Positions 24,683-34,277 are shown, numbered from the stretch's first letter. The stretch is DNA of 64,000 bases from JAWVFM01 sp963739355 (GCA_963739355.1 CAVUAD010000001.1:1-64000); one strand, 5' to 3'. Notes: generated by a model from the sequence alone, not told the origin. Made by a program: numbers and translations.

Positions 24683-26275
24683 CTATGCGGCCTGGACGAG
24701 ATCCTGCTCGAAGGCCCAGACCGTGGCGGCCGCGCGGCTGCGGACACCCGACTTCTCGTACACGTGCTGCACGTGGTGCCCGACGGTCTTCGAGGAGATG
24801 CCGAGGTCCTCGCCGATCTCCTTGTTCGAACGTCCTCGTGCCAGTGAGAGGAGCACCTCCAGCTCACGTGGGGTGAGCCCTGCCGGAAGCTCCGCCGGCC
24901 GTGCCTCGACGCGGTGGCCCGCCGCGGTGAGCACGGCATCGACGACCTCGGTATCGAGCCTCCCCTCCCGCGCCTCGCGCAGGAGCTCCCTCTCCACCGC
25001 GGGGGAGTCAAGGGCCGGCCTGTATGGCCGTGCCTCGCTCATGGCCACATAGCAGTCCGCCGCGGCGAGGATTCGCGCCGCGGCGTCGAGATCCGGGCCG
25101 CGGCATCCGCGGTGATAGCCCGATCCGTCCAGCCGCTCGTGATGCGACCCGGCCAGCCGGCCGATCGGCGCGAGCGTGTCCGACTGGGCGAACGCCCTCT
25201 CCGTGTAATGCGCGTGCAGGCGCACGCGCTCCCATTCTCCGAACCCGAGCGGCCCGGGCTTCTCCCAGATCGCGTTCGATACGCCGACCCGGCCGAGGTC
25301 GTGCGCCAGCCCCGCATGCCGCAGGCCGGTGACGCCCTCGGCGGGGAGGTCCATCCGCCAGGCTGTCGCCTCCGCGAGCTCGGCGACAGCCGTGGGGTGC
25401 TTGCGCAGCCACGGGGACTTCAGGCCCGTGATCGCCGCGATCGTGCCGAACGCGCTGTCGATGTCCTCTCCCCAGAGCCAGATCGTCGGCGGGGGCTCAG
25501 CCTCCAGCGCGTACTCCCACACCCGGGTCTCGTCGAGCTCGGCGAGCAGCTCGTCGAGGTTCCGGGCCAGGAGCTCGGCAAGCTCTGGCTGGTATGCCTG
25601 GCCCGCGCGGCGAGTGAGAACGTCGCGCGCCTGCTCGGCGCCGGACGCGGAGATGAAGAGCGAGGCGTCCCTGGCGACGTGGAGCAGGCGCATCGGCAGC
25701 GGAATCCCCTCGCCGGAGACGTCGGGAATTCCCAGCCCGTCCCAGCGCGCGAAGACGAACTCGAGCGCGGCCGCGATGCTCGGGCGCAGGCCCATCCACC
25801 CCGCGAAACGCTGCGCGACCTCGCACATCGCGGCAAAGGCCTCCCGCGCCCGTGGGGCTGCGCCGGCGATCGCGGCCTCGACCAGCTTGGCCCGGGCCTC
25901 CTCGGGCTTTCCAAGCCCGACGTTGGAGCGGTAGAACTCGAGCACCTCCGCCGGGTTGGTCGGATCGACGAGGTAGAAGGCCGCCCTGTGCACGATGTCG
26001 TCGCCGAACAGCTGCGCGGCCTCGTGCCCGTTGGACGTGCACCCGGAGGCGTGCAGGAGCGCCACGTAGTAGGTGTCCGAGAGCTCCTCGGGGGAGGCGC
26101 CGGCGAGCTCGCCGAGGCGGACGGCGAGCACGGCGGATCGCAGCGCGTGCTCGAGCGGCTGCCCGGTCCCGAGGTCGGTCGCGATCGACAGCGCGCCGAT
26201 GATCTCGGCCGCGCGAATCGGCCGATCCGCGGCCGCGGGCTCTCCAGACACCCTCACAGCGTCGACGCTCTCCAC
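24683..26275 (-). CDS. HD-GYP domain protein with C-terminal LuxR DNA-binding domain
   Basis: About 530 residues. The second half carries the HD-GYP pattern: HDLGRVGVSNAIW, HAHYTERAF and SHHERLDGSGYHRG, the metal ligands of cyclic-di-GMP phosphodiesterases. An N-terminal region with a second, degenerate HD-like repeat (ALLHASGCTSNG, RWDGLGIPDV) precedes it. Residues ~465-530 are a LuxR/FixJ helix-turn-helix (LTPRELEVLLSLARGRSNKEIGEDLGISSKTVGHH). A single protein thus couples nucleotide hydrolysis or binding to DNA binding. The GTG at 26275 is likely, although GGGAGG abuts it; GTG at 26260 is an alternative. It heads the cluster with the dimeric-barrel and ligand-sensor genes. Confidence 0.82.
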   Translation of the reverse strand: MESVDAVRVSGEPAAADRPIRAAEIIGALSIATDLGTGQPLEHALRSAVLAVRLGELAGASPEELSDTYYVALLHASGCTSNGHEAAQLFGDDIVHRAAFYLVDPTNPAEVLEFYRSNVGLGKPEEARAKLVEAAIAGAAPRAREAFAAMCEVAQRFAGWMGLRPSIAAALEFVFARWDGLGIPDVSGEGIPLPMRLLHVARDASLFISASGAEQARDVLTRRAGQAYQPELAELLARNLDELLAELDETRVWEYALEAEPPPTIWLWGEDIDSAFGTIAAITGLKSPWLRKHPTAVAELAEATAWRMDLPAEGVTGLRHAGLAHDLGRVGVSNAIWEKPGPLGFGEWERVRLHAHYTERAFAQSDTLAPIGRLAGSHHERLDGSGYHRGCRGPDLDAAARILAAADCYVAMSEARPYRPALDSPAVERELLREAREGRLDTEVVDAVLTAAGHRVEARPAELPAGLTPRELEVLLSLARGRSNKEIGEDLGISSKTVGHHVQHVYEKSGVRSRAAATVWAFEQDLVQAA

Positions 26276-26416
26276 CTCCCGATCGTACAGCGGCCGGCTC
26301 CGACGCCCTCCGCGACCGCCACCACCCTGTCCCCGGCATAGGATGCGGCGTCCGGGCTGCCGCACCACCGGCGCGGAGCGCGAGCAGGGGTCATGGCTAC
26401 GAAGGAGAGTTCAGGA

Positions 26417-26944
26417 ATGAAGTGCATCAGGGGCAGGTTCCGCCCGACCTACGCGAACGTGACCGCGACGATTGCGCTGTTCCTCGCTCTCGGCGGGGTG
26501 GCCTACGCGTCCTTCCACCTTCCCAAGAACAGCGTCAAGTCGAAGAACATCGTCGACGGCCAGGTGAAGGCGCCCGACCTGGCGCCCAACGCCGTCAAGG
26601 TGGTGAAGCAGGTGGGCTACCGCCGGGCCGAGGGCACGCCGTCCAAGCAGCTGTTCTCCATTGCGGGGCTGAGGGTCACCGCCAGCTGCCCGGCAGGGCC
26701 GGAAGTGGTCCTCGACGCAACCACCGACACCAACAACAGCATCATCGGCCTGAGCGACGCCGAGGGGGTTGATGACGTCTTCAACAACGGTGAGCACCAG
26801 ATCATCCCGCTCGACGACTACGAGGGCGTCCTCACCTACGGCCGCGGGCCATCCGCGAAGCCGGTGGTCAGCGCCACGTTCCTCGCGAACAAGTTCTCGG
26901 GGACCAACCAGTGCTCGGTCGTCGGCACCGTGGTCGGGGGGTAG
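26417..26944 (+). CDS. Secreted protein of unknown function (Thermoleophilia-type signal)
   Basis: The N-terminus (PTYANVTATIALFLALGGVAYA) is a signal peptide with a pattern I associate with many Solirubrobacterales surface proteins, followed by the usual basic KNSVKSKNIVDGQVKAPDL linker. The ~110-residue remainder has two cysteines (SCPAG and NQCSV) that could form a disulfide, and no known catalytic motif. An alternative ATG 24 bases earlier exists, but the chosen one has GGAG at a usable distance. Role unknown; probably exported. Confidence 0.65.
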   Translation: MKCIRGRFRPTYANVTATIALFLALGGVAYASFHLPKNSVKSKNIVDGQVKAPDLAPNAVKVVKQVGYRRAEGTPSKQLFSIAGLRVTASCPAGPEVVLDATTDTNNSIIGLSDAEGVDDVFNNGEHQIIPLDDYEGVLTYGRGPSAKPVVSATFLANKFSGTNQCSVVGTVVGG

Positions 26945-26959
26945 GTCGAATCGGCCCAG

Positions 26960-27421
26960 GTGACGGAGGAGCTGACGGACAACGACGAGCTCCGGAAGGT
27001 GCCCGCTACCGTCTCAACGGCAGTGGCCGACTGGGACGACGTGCGCAGGCTCGCGCTTGAGCTTCCGGAGACGAGCGAGAGGGTCTCGCGCGACTGCGCG
27101 CAGTGGCGGGTGCGCGACAAGCTGTTCGTTTGGGAGCGGCCCCTTCGCCAATCCGACCTGGACGCCCTGGGCGGCGCGGCGCCGGCGGGGCCGATCCTCG
27201 GGGCCCGCGTCGAGGACCTCGTCGCGAAGGAGGCGCTCATCGCCGACGACCCGAAGGTGTTCTTCACGACGCCGCACTTCGAGGGCTACCCGGCGGTGCT
27301 GATCGAGCTCGAGACGATCAGCCTGCCGATCCTCGAGGAGGTCGTCGTCGAAGCGTGGTTCTGTCGCGCTCCCAAGCGGCTGGCCGCCGACTACGCGGCG
27401 GAGCGCGGGCTCTCCGCCTGA
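26960..27421 (+). CDS. MmcQ/YjbR family DNA-binding-fold protein
   Basis: A 153-residue protein with the YjbR pattern: VRRLALELPETSERV near the start, WRVRDKLFVWERP, ADDPKVFFTTPHFEGYPAVLIEL and VVVEAWFCRAPKRLA. The family has a CyaY-like fold and unknown function. GTG start, 15 bases after the preceding gene. Confidence 0.85.
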   Translation: MTEELTDNDELRKVPATVSTAVADWDDVRRLALELPETSERVSRDCAQWRVRDKLFVWERPLRQSDLDALGGAAPAGPILGARVEDLVAKEALIADDPKVFFTTPHFEGYPAVLIELETISLPILEEVVVEAWFCRAPKRLAADYAAERGLSA

Positions 27422-27443
27422 GCTTCGCCGGCGTCGTTCGCGC

Positions 27444-28430
27444 CTACGCCTGCTGCGCTCCCGCCTGAGCGGATCGCTCGGGAACCCGCCTCCGAGGAAT
27501 TCCCCGCCGCGCCTCCAGCAGGCGCCAGGTGACCATGACCGCCCCCGCGTAGGCCCAGCCGAGCACGATGTCGAAGAAGTAGTGCTCGCCGGTGGCCATG
27601 AGCGTGACCGCCATCGCGACCGGGTAGAGAGCGAGAAGCGGCCGCCAGAGCGGCCGCACCCGCGGCCAGAGGAACATCGCGACGAGCGCCGTCATCGCAG
27701 CGTGCAGCGAGGGCACCGCGGCCACCAGGTTGACTCCGGCCTGACCCTCGGAGAACCAGCCGGCGGTGTGGGTTCCCAGCACCTCCCAGCCGCGTGCGGT
27801 GGTCCGGTGGACTCCGTGGAGAAGGCCCATCTGCTGCGCGAGCCAGGGCGGCGCGGCCGGAAAGGCGATGTAGGTGGCGAGGCCGGCCAGCGCGAGCGAG
27901 ACGAGCCGCTTTGCATAGCCGAAGAACGCCAGGCGGTCGCGCGCGTAGAGGGCGCCGGCGACCACGAACGGCACGATGAAGTACGAGGTGTAGATCAGCG
28001 TGAAGGCGACGTCCCACCACATGATCACGCCCGGCCGGTGGAGATGGGCCTGCAGCCACTGGGTCGGGACCTCGCCCCCGAAGACGAAGCGGTCGAAGTC
28101 GATCATGGTGTGCGCGTGGACCCCGACGCCGAGTGAGTCGGCCGCGCCACGGGTGAAGTCGTAGGCGCACAGCACCGCCACCATGGGGAGCCAGTCCGCA
28201 ACGAGGCGCAGGGCCTCACGCGGCGGGCGGCCCACCGAGGCGCACAGAAGGACCCCGCAGACCCACGCGATCACCAGCTCGCGCTGCACCGGGATGCCGT
28301 AGCGCGCGCTCCATGCGACGAGCGCGGCGGCGTAGAGGCCGATCGCGGAGCGCCGGATCAGAACCCATCGGTCCGTGCCAAGGCGAGCCGGCCCCTCAGC
28401 CGCAACGGGATTGAGCTCGAGCGTGCTCAT
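27444..28430 (-). CDS. PAP2-family membrane phosphatase / inositolphosphorylceramide-synthase-like
   Basis: A 328-residue membrane protein with about six to eight helices. The PAP2 catalytic motifs are VPSLHAA (motif 2) and GEHYFFDIVLGW (motif 3), the pattern shared by Aur1/Ipt1-like inositol-phospholipid synthases and PAP2 phosphatases. The first PAP2 motif is absent, as in the Aur1-like branch. The substrate is therefore a lipid phosphate or a phosphoinositol headgroup transfer. An in-frame GTG lies directly before the chosen ATG. Confidence 0.82.
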   Translation of the reverse strand: MSTLELNPVAAEGPARLGTDRWVLIRRSAIGLYAAALVAWSARYGIPVQRELVIAWVCGVLLCASVGRPPREALRLVADWLPMVAVLCAYDFTRGAADSLGVGVHAHTMIDFDRFVFGGEVPTQWLQAHLHRPGVIMWWDVAFTLIYTSYFIVPFVVAGALYARDRLAFFGYAKRLVSLALAGLATYIAFPAAPPWLAQQMGLLHGVHRTTARGWEVLGTHTAGWFSEGQAGVNLVAAVPSLHAAMTALVAMFLWPRVRPLWRPLLALYPVAMAVTLMATGEHYFFDIVLGWAYAGAVMVTWRLLEARRGIPRRRVPERSAQAGAQQA

Positions 28431-28492
28431 CACCCCCCGACGCTACCCGACAGGCGGCTTCCCGGTCCGATTCGGCCGCCTAACCTGACGAC

Positions 28493-29101
28493 GTGGCCGT
28501 CATCGACCTCGAGACCCCGTCCGGCTTGGCCCGCGCTCATGTTCGGATGCCGGCGAAGGGCCGGGTCGGGCTGGTGATGGGACACGGAGCCGGCGGCGGG
28601 GTCGAGGCGCCCGACCTCCAGGCGGCTTCCGACGCGGCGCTCGATGCCGGGCTGGCGGTGGCCCTCGTCGAGCAGCCCTACCGGGTCGCCGGGCGCAAGG
28701 CGCCGCCACGTGCGCCGGTGCTCGACGCCGCCTGGATCCCGGTCGTCGAGAGCCTGCGCGAGGGCGAGCTGAAGGGCCTGCCCCTCGTCCTCGGCGGGCG
28801 TTCCATGGGCGCCCGCGTGGCCTGCCGGACCGCCGAGGCGCTTGGCGCCGTGGCCGTCCTCTGCCTCGCGTTTCCGCTCGAGCCTCCCGCACGCGCCGGC
28901 AAGCCGCGCCAGAACCGCCAGGACGAGCTCGACGCGGTGAGGGTTCCGGTCCTGGTCGTCCAGGGCGAGTCGGACCCGTTCGGGATGCCCGCGCCCGGCC
29001 GCAGCCGCGCCGTCGTGAAGCTCGCCGGAAATCACGGCCTGAAGGCGGACCTGCCCGGCGTCCACGCCGCCGTCGCGGACTGGCTTACGGGCCTTCTCTA
29101 G
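28493..29101 (+). CDS. Alpha/beta hydrolase (KANL3/Tex30-like)
   Basis: A 202-residue hydrolase of the short Tex30-like type. The oxyanion segment is MGHGAGGG, the nucleophile elbow is GGRSMGAR (Ser about 104), the acid is in GESDPFG and the histidine in GNHGLK. Substrate unknown. GTG start. It is convergent with greA. Confidence 0.83.
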   Translation: MAVIDLETPSGLARAHVRMPAKGRVGLVMGHGAGGGVEAPDLQAASDAALDAGLAVALVEQPYRVAGRKAPPRAPVLDAAWIPVVESLREGELKGLPLVLGGRSMGARVACRTAEALGAVAVLCLAFPLEPPARAGKPRQNRQDELDAVRVPVLVVQGESDPFGMPAPGRSRAVVKLAGNHGLKADLPGVHAAVADWLTGLL

Positions 29102-29114
29102 AGACCCCAAGTAG

Positions 29115-29594
29115 CTACTCGACCAGGCGGTCGACCCTGAAGGTCCGCTCTCCGCGGGGAGTCTCGATCGTCACCTTCTCGCCCACGGGGGCGTCGCGGA
29201 GGGCCTTGCCCACCGGCGACTCCGCCGAGAGACGGCCGTCGGCGAGGTTGGCCTCCGTGGCGCCGACCAGCGTCCAAACGTTGGTCTCGCCCGACTCCAC
29301 GTCCGCAACCTCGGCGGTCCGCCCGAACGAGAAGGCATCGCCGCTGCGATCGATCTCGACGACCTTCGCGTCGCGCAGCCGCTCGCGCAGCCGCTTGATG
29401 CGGGTCTCGAGGTGCGCCTGGTCCTCCTTGGCGATGTGGTACTCGGCGTTCTCGCTGAGATCGCCGAGCTCGCGCGCGGCCTTGATGCGGGCCGCCATCG
29501 CCGTGCGCGCCGGCCCCTCCAGCTGCACCAACTCCTCCTCGAGGGACTCCAGTCCCTCCGCGGTGATCGCCTCTCCGTGCGTACCCTCGGACAT
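29115..29594 (-). CDS. greA: Transcription elongation factor GreA
   Basis: Rescues backtracked RNA polymerase by stimulating transcript cleavage. The 159-residue protein has the N-terminal coiled coil with acidic tip (ARELGDLSENAEYH), the RIKRLRERL second helix and the C-terminal FKBP-like domain (ESPVGKALRDAPVGEKV). Two conserved acidic residues at the tip are present. Short divergent gap (36 bases) to the next gene. Confidence 0.95.
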   Translation of the reverse strand: MSEGTHGEAITAEGLESLEEELVQLEGPARTAMAARIKAARELGDLSENAEYHIAKEDQAHLETRIKRLRERLRDAKVVEIDRSGDAFSFGRTAEVADVESGETNVWTLVGATEANLADGRLSAESPVGKALRDAPVGEKVTIETPRGERTFRVDRLVE

Positions 29595-29630
29595 CGTCCT
29601 AAGCGTAGGGACGGGATAGGGTCCTCGTCG

Positions 29631-30449
29631 ATGCAGGCGGGCTTCACGGCCATCCACCGCGGCGGCTCGGGCTCGCCCATGCTCTGCCTCCACGGCTTCA
29701 CGGACACCTGGCGCAGCTGGGATCTCGTGCTTTCCGCGCTCGAGGAGCGGCACGACGTTCTCGCGCCGACGCTCGCCGGGCATGCCGGGGGGCCGGTGAT
29801 CGCCGGGCCGGTTGACGACGACGCGCTCCTCGACGCGGCGGAGGCGTCGATGGATGCGGCCGGGTTCGCCACCGCCCACATCGTCGGCAACTCGCTCGGC
29901 GGCTACATCGCGCTCCGGCTCGCGGAGCGCGGCCGGGCGCGGTCGGTTGTCGCGCTCGCCCCCGCCGGAGGGTGGGCGGCGGGCGACGAGTCGTTCCGGG
30001 ACACGCTCGACTACTTCGTCGAGATGCGGAAGCTGGTGGAGGTGGCGGCTCCGCACGCCGACGAGATCGTCGCGACCGACGAGGGGAGGCGGCGCGCGAG
30101 CGCCTTCATCACGACCAACTACGAGCACATCCCAGCCGAGCTTCTCGCCCACGTGATGCGCGGCGTGGCGGCCTGCGACGCCGCCCCGGCGCTGATCGAG
30201 TTCGGGCGCGACAGCGACTGGGAGCTCGACGCCGAGCGGATCGAGTGCCCCGTGCGCATCATCTGGGGCACCGGCGACAAGATCCTCGATTGGCCCGGCG
30301 CAGCCGCGCGCTGGCGCGCCGAGCTCCCCCATGCCGACTGGGTCGAGCTCGAGGGCATCGGGCACTGCCCGCAGCTGGACGTCCCCGGCGAGACGGCGGA
30401 CCTGATCCTCGGCTTCACGGCCGACCGGGACCGGCCGGAGGCGCGGTAG
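29631..30449 (+). CDS. Alpha/beta hydrolase
   Basis: A 272-residue classic alpha/beta hydrolase: oxyanion LCLHGFTDT, nucleophile elbow GNSLGG (Ser about 87), Asp in GTGDKILD and His in GIGHCPQLD. A helical cap lies between residues ~120 and 190. Substrate unknown. It is followed 10 bases later by the amidase gene and is likely co-transcribed with it. Confidence 0.87.
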   Translation: MQAGFTAIHRGGSGSPMLCLHGFTDTWRSWDLVLSALEERHDVLAPTLAGHAGGPVIAGPVDDDALLDAAEASMDAAGFATAHIVGNSLGGYIALRLAERGRARSVVALAPAGGWAAGDESFRDTLDYFVEMRKLVEVAAPHADEIVATDEGRRRASAFITTNYEHIPAELLAHVMRGVAACDAAPALIEFGRDSDWELDAERIECPVRIIWGTGDKILDWPGAAARWRAELPHADWVELEGIGHCPQLDVPGETADLILGFTADRDRPEAR

Positions 30450-30459
30450 GGTCGCAACC

Positions 30460-31869
30460 ATGGCGGACGCGGCCACCTCACCCACCCAGCTCGATGCGCT
30501 CATCCTCGCCGGGGCGGATGCCCAGCTCGACGCGATGGCGAAGGGCGAGGCGACGTCGCGCGCCATCACCGAAGCCTGCCTGGCGCGCATCGAGCGCCTG
30601 GACCCGCAGCTCAACGCGTTCCGCGTGGTCCTGAGGGACGAGGCCCTGACCGCGGCGGACGCCGCCGACAAGCGGCGGGCGGCGGGCGAGAGCGCGCCGC
30701 TTCTGGGTGTGCCCGTCGCCATCAAGGAGGACGTCGAGCAGGCGGGTCAGATCACCACCTTCGGGACCGGCGCGGTGGATACCCCGGCCGGCGACGACAG
30801 CGAGGTCCTGAAGCGCCTGCGAGCGGCCGGCGCGGTCGTGGTCGGCAGGACCAACGCGCCCGAGCTCCTGATCTTTCCGTTCACGGAGTCGAAGACCTGG
30901 GGCGACACCCGCAACCCGTGGGACGTGTCGCGCACGCCCGGTGGCTCGAGCGGCGGGTCGGCGGCCGCCGTCGCCGCCGGCATGGTCGGCCTTGCCCTGG
31001 GCTCCGACGGCGGCGGCTCGATTCGCATCCCGTCCGCGTGCTGCGGCGTGTTCGGGCTGAAGCCGACGCGGGACCTCATCCCGACCGCCCCGCACTCGGA
31101 CGCCGACCACGGCTGGCAGGGACTTGGCGTCTACGGGCCGATCTCGCGGACGGTGCGCGGCGCGGCGCTCTTCATGGACGCCACCGCGGACCCGCCCCAC
31201 GGGCAGACGTTCGCCGAGGCGGCCAACGCGGGGCCCGGCGCCCTGCGCATCTCCGTGGCGACCAAGCCGCCCCTTCCCGGGCCGGTGGACAAGGCGTGGA
31301 TCGCGGCCACGCGACACACCGCGGACGTCCTGCGCGGTGCAGGGCACACCGTCATGGAGGGCTCGCCGAAGCTGCTCCCGGCGCTCCTCAACTTCATGCC
31401 CCGCTACCTCAAGGGCATTCAGCGAAGCGGCGAGGCCCTGGGCCACGAGGACCGCTTCGAGCCGCGCACCCGGGGGATGATGAGGCTGGGCCGGCGCATC
31501 CCCGACCGCCTCCTCGCGCGAGCCCGCCGGCGGGAGGAGGAGATGGCGGCCACGATCGCCGGGTTCTTCGACGAAGTCGACGTTCTGCTCCTTCCCGCTC
31601 TTGCCGCTCCTCCGGTCCCCGTCGGGAAGTGGCGCAAGCGGGGCGCCCTCTACACCTTCAACGGAGTCGGAAGGTGGACGCCGTTCACGCCGCCGTTCAA
31701 CGCCACGGGACAGCCGGGAGCGGCCGTGCCCGCCGGGCTCAGCGACGCGGGGCTGCCGCTGGCCGTGCAGCTGATCGGGCGCCGCGGCGAGGACCGCCTG
31801 CTGCTGTCCCTTGCCGCGCAGCTCGAGCGCGAGCAGCCCTGGGCGGCACGCCGCCCGCCGGTCAGCTGA
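30460..31869 (+). CDS. Amidase (amidase-signature family)
   Basis: Hydrolyses an amide to acid and ammonia. All parts of the Ser-cisSer-Lys triad are visible: Lys in PVAIKED, the Gly/Ser loop GGSSGGSAAAVAAGM and the downstream nucleophile region SDGGGSIRIP. The 469-residue length is normal. It is not a GatA, since gatC/gatB are absent. Substrate unknown. Confidence 0.92.
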   Translation: MADAATSPTQLDALILAGADAQLDAMAKGEATSRAITEACLARIERLDPQLNAFRVVLRDEALTAADAADKRRAAGESAPLLGVPVAIKEDVEQAGQITTFGTGAVDTPAGDDSEVLKRLRAAGAVVVGRTNAPELLIFPFTESKTWGDTRNPWDVSRTPGGSSGGSAAAVAAGMVGLALGSDGGGSIRIPSACCGVFGLKPTRDLIPTAPHSDADHGWQGLGVYGPISRTVRGAALFMDATADPPHGQTFAEAANAGPGALRISVATKPPLPGPVDKAWIAATRHTADVLRGAGHTVMEGSPKLLPALLNFMPRYLKGIQRSGEALGHEDRFEPRTRGMMRLGRRIPDRLLARARRREEEMAATIAGFFDEVDVLLLPALAAPPVPVGKWRKRGALYTFNGVGRWTPFTPPFNATGQPGAAVPAGLSDAGLPLAVQLIGRRGEDRLLLSLAAQLEREQPWAARRPPVS

Positions 31870-31872
31870 CGC

Positions 31873-32559
31873 TCAGCCCGGAGGCTCCAGCAGGATCAGG
31901 TTCGGGCCATCGCCGCCGGGCGCGACGTCGCCGAGGTCCACGCTCGACGCCTTTGCGCGATGGACGTCGCCATCCGGAAACCTGGCGATGAACTCGTCCG
32001 GCGGCTCGAGGAAGCCGATCCTCTCGGTGCGGTAGTGCATCGGCACGACCCAGCCCGGCCGGAGGCGCTCCACCACGGCCCACGCGCCATCCGGCCCGAT
32101 CGTCGGGCCCGCGCCGACGGGGATGAAGAGCAGGTCGACGTCGCCGATGGCCTCGGCCTGCTCCTCGCGGAGCTCGGCCTGCCCGAAATCGCCGAAGTGG
32201 CACACGCGCTTCCCGGCAAGGGAGAAGACCATGATCGAGTTCGGCCCGCGCTCCGTCCCGGCGCGGCGGTCGTGCTCGGAGGCGACGGCCGTGACCTCGC
32301 CGAGCGCGCTCTCGAGGCTGCCGGCCGTGGAGCGCAGCACCTCGGGCGACCCCCCGATCACCTCGGCGGCGTTGTGGTCGAGGTGCTCGTGGGTGACGAG
32401 GACCAGGTCCGCCTCCACCCCCTCGATGGCGGGGTACTCCCAGCGGATGCCCCGGCCCTCCATCGGGCCCATGTCGCCGAACGGGTCGATGAACACGCGC
32501 TTGCGGTCCGCCTCCACCAGGAAGGCGGACTGTCCGTGCCAAGTGATCTCCATCGTCAT
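31873..32559 (-). CDS. Metallo-beta-lactamase-fold metal-dependent hydrolase
   Basis: A 228-residue MBL-fold enzyme of the UlaG/RomA-like type. Metal ligands are in THEHLDHN, CHFGDFG and VPMHYRT. The ATG (32559) overlaps the stop of the upstream exporter gene (ATGA), so the two are translationally coupled and probably under the MarR-type regulator that is divergent from the exporter. A second ATG two codons later is possible. Substrate unknown. Confidence 0.87.
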   Translation of the reverse strand: MTMEITWHGQSAFLVEADRKRVFIDPFGDMGPMEGRGIRWEYPAIEGVEADLVLVTHEHLDHNAAEVIGGSPEVLRSTAGSLESALGEVTAVASEHDRRAGTERGPNSIMVFSLAGKRVCHFGDFGQAELREEQAEAIGDVDLLFIPVGAGPTIGPDGAWAVVERLRPGWVVPMHYRTERIGFLEPPDEFIARFPDGDVHRAKASSVDLGDVAPGGDGPNLILLEPPG

Positions 32560-34277
32560 GTGGACCCTTCTCCGGCCAGTGCCTTCGAGGTCGACGCGGC
32601 GACCGGGTCGCTCGCCCCGGCCTCCCCCTCCACGTAGCGGGTGCCCCGCTGCCACGACGCGAACGCGGCGAGCAGGCAGGCGGCGATCGCGAAGATGAAC
32701 GCCTCGTGGAGGCCCGTCTCGAACGGACCCGAGATCAGCTGCGGGAAGAACGAGCGGCCGGTGATCGTCGCGGCGGCGTGATGGGGCAGTGATGCGAGGA
32801 CGTGGTGGCCCAGCACCTGATGCGCCGGGTTGTACCCCAGGAAGGCCGAGAAGAGGACGCCGATCGGCGGGGTGCTCGCCGCCGCGTGGGCCGCGTGGGC
32901 CGGGACGCCCTGGGCCTGGAGGCCGCTGGAGAGCGCGCCGGGAAGGTCGCTGGCGAGCCCGGCGATCATCAGGCTGAAGAAGATCCCCACCGAGAGCACC
33001 TGGGCGGAGTTCTGGAAGGTCTGGTTCATTCCGCCGCCGGCGCCGCGCGAGTCGGCGGGCAGGCTGTTCATCACGCCGGCGCGATTGGGCGACGCGAAGA
33101 CGCCCATCGAGAGGCCGCACATGAGGAGGACGAGCGCGAACGCCACGTAGGAGAAGTTCACCGGAAGCAGCATGAGGAGGCCGAAGCTCACCGCCGTCCC
33201 GAGCATGCCGCCGGTGGCGAAGGGGCGCGCGCCGTAGCGGTCGGAGAGGTAGCCGGACGCGGGACCGGCGATCATGAACCCGGCGGTCAGCGGGAGCATG
33301 TAGATGCCCGCCCACAGGGGCGTGTCGGCGAAGTCATAGCCGTGCTGAGGGAGCCAGACTCCCTGCAGCCAGATGATCAACATGAACATCAGGCCGCCCC
33401 TCGCGACCGCCGAGAGGAAGGTCGAGATTGTCCCGTAGGAGAACGCCCGGATCCTGAAGAGGCTGAGGCTGAACATCGGGTTGGGGGCCCGGCGCTCGAA
33501 GACGACGAACGCGACGAGGCAGGCCGCGCCGCCGGCCAGGAGCGCGATCACCCCGGGGCTGGCCCAACCCACGCTCGACGCGCCGTATGGGCGGATCCCG
33601 TAGGTGACCGAGACCATGATCAGGACGAGCCCGAGCGCGAAGAGGATGTTGCCCGGCCAGTCGATCGGCTCGCGCCTGCGAACGCCGATCTCGCGCAGCT
33701 TCCTGTACGACCAGACGGTCCCGAAGAGCCCGAAGGGGACCGAGACCAGGAAGACCATCCGCCAGCTGATCGGCGCCAGCAGGCCGCCGAGCACGAGCCC
33801 CAGGAACATCCCGGTTACGCCGACGATGTTGTTGATCCCCAGGGCCATGCCGCGCTGGTTCGCCGGGAACGCGTCGGTGAGGATCGCCGCCGAGTTCGCG
33901 AGCAGGAAGGCGGCGCCGACGCCCTGGACGATGCGGAACACGATCAGGAAGGTCGCGCCGTCGCGACCCGTGAGCCAGTCGACCGCCAGGAGCAGCGAGG
34001 CGGCCGTGTAGATGACGAAGCCGAGGTTGAACATCCGCACCCGCCCGAACATGTCTCCCAAGCGCCCGAGGCTGACGATCAGGACGCTCGAGACGACGAG
34101 GAACCCGAGGATCATCCACAGCAGGTAGAAGCTGTTCGCGGGGTCGAGCGGGTCCAGGTGGATGCCGCGGAAGATGGCGGGCATCGCGATCAGCGTGATC
34201 GAGGCGTCGATCGTCGCCAAAAGGACGCCCAGGGTCGTGTTCGAGAGGGCGATCCACTTGTAGCCGTCGTCCTGCAC
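32556..34277 (-). CDS. DHA2-family MFS multidrug exporter
   Basis: A 573-residue ~14-helix exporter: helix 1 with LLATIDASITLIAMPAIF, motif A GRLGDMFGRVRMFNLG, motif C GVTGMFLGLVLGGLLAP. A ~70-residue loop near the end (QAQGVPAHAAHAAAS...) separates the last helices. It heads an operon with the MBL hydrolase. Transcription starts in the 56-base gap shared with a MarR gene that contains three 13-bp repeats, so repression by that regulator is likely. Confidence 0.92.
   Translation of the reverse strand: MQDDGYKWIALSNTTLGVLLATIDASITLIAMPAIFRGIHLDPLDPANSFYLLWMILGFLVVSSVLIVSLGRLGDMFGRVRMFNLGFVIYTAASLLLAVDWLTGRDGATFLIVFRIVQGVGAAFLLANSAAILTDAFPANQRGMALGINNIVGVTGMFLGLVLGGLLAPISWRMVFLVSVPFGLFGTVWSYRKLREIGVRRREPIDWPGNILFALGLVLIMVSVTYGIRPYGASSVGWASPGVIALLAGGAACLVAFVVFERRAPNPMFSLSLFRIRAFSYGTISTFLSAVARGGLMFMLIIWLQGVWLPQHGYDFADTPLWAGIYMLPLTAGFMIAGPASGYLSDRYGARPFATGGMLGTAVSFGLLMLLPVNFSYVAFALVLLMCGLSMGVFASPNRAGVMNSLPADSRGAGGGMNQTFQNSAQVLSVGIFFSLMIAGLASDLPGALSSGLQAQGVPAHAAHAAASTPPIGVLFSAFLGYNPAHQVLGHHVLASLPHHAAATITGRSFFPQLISGPFETGLHEAFIFAIAACLLAAFASWQRGTRYVEGEAGASDPVAASTSKALAGEGST

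Noticed and set aside
32560..33315. Longer N-terminal form of the metal-dependent hydrolase
   Set aside because: The additional residues are an out-of-frame reading of the exporter; the ATGA overlap at 32556-32559 gives the natural start.
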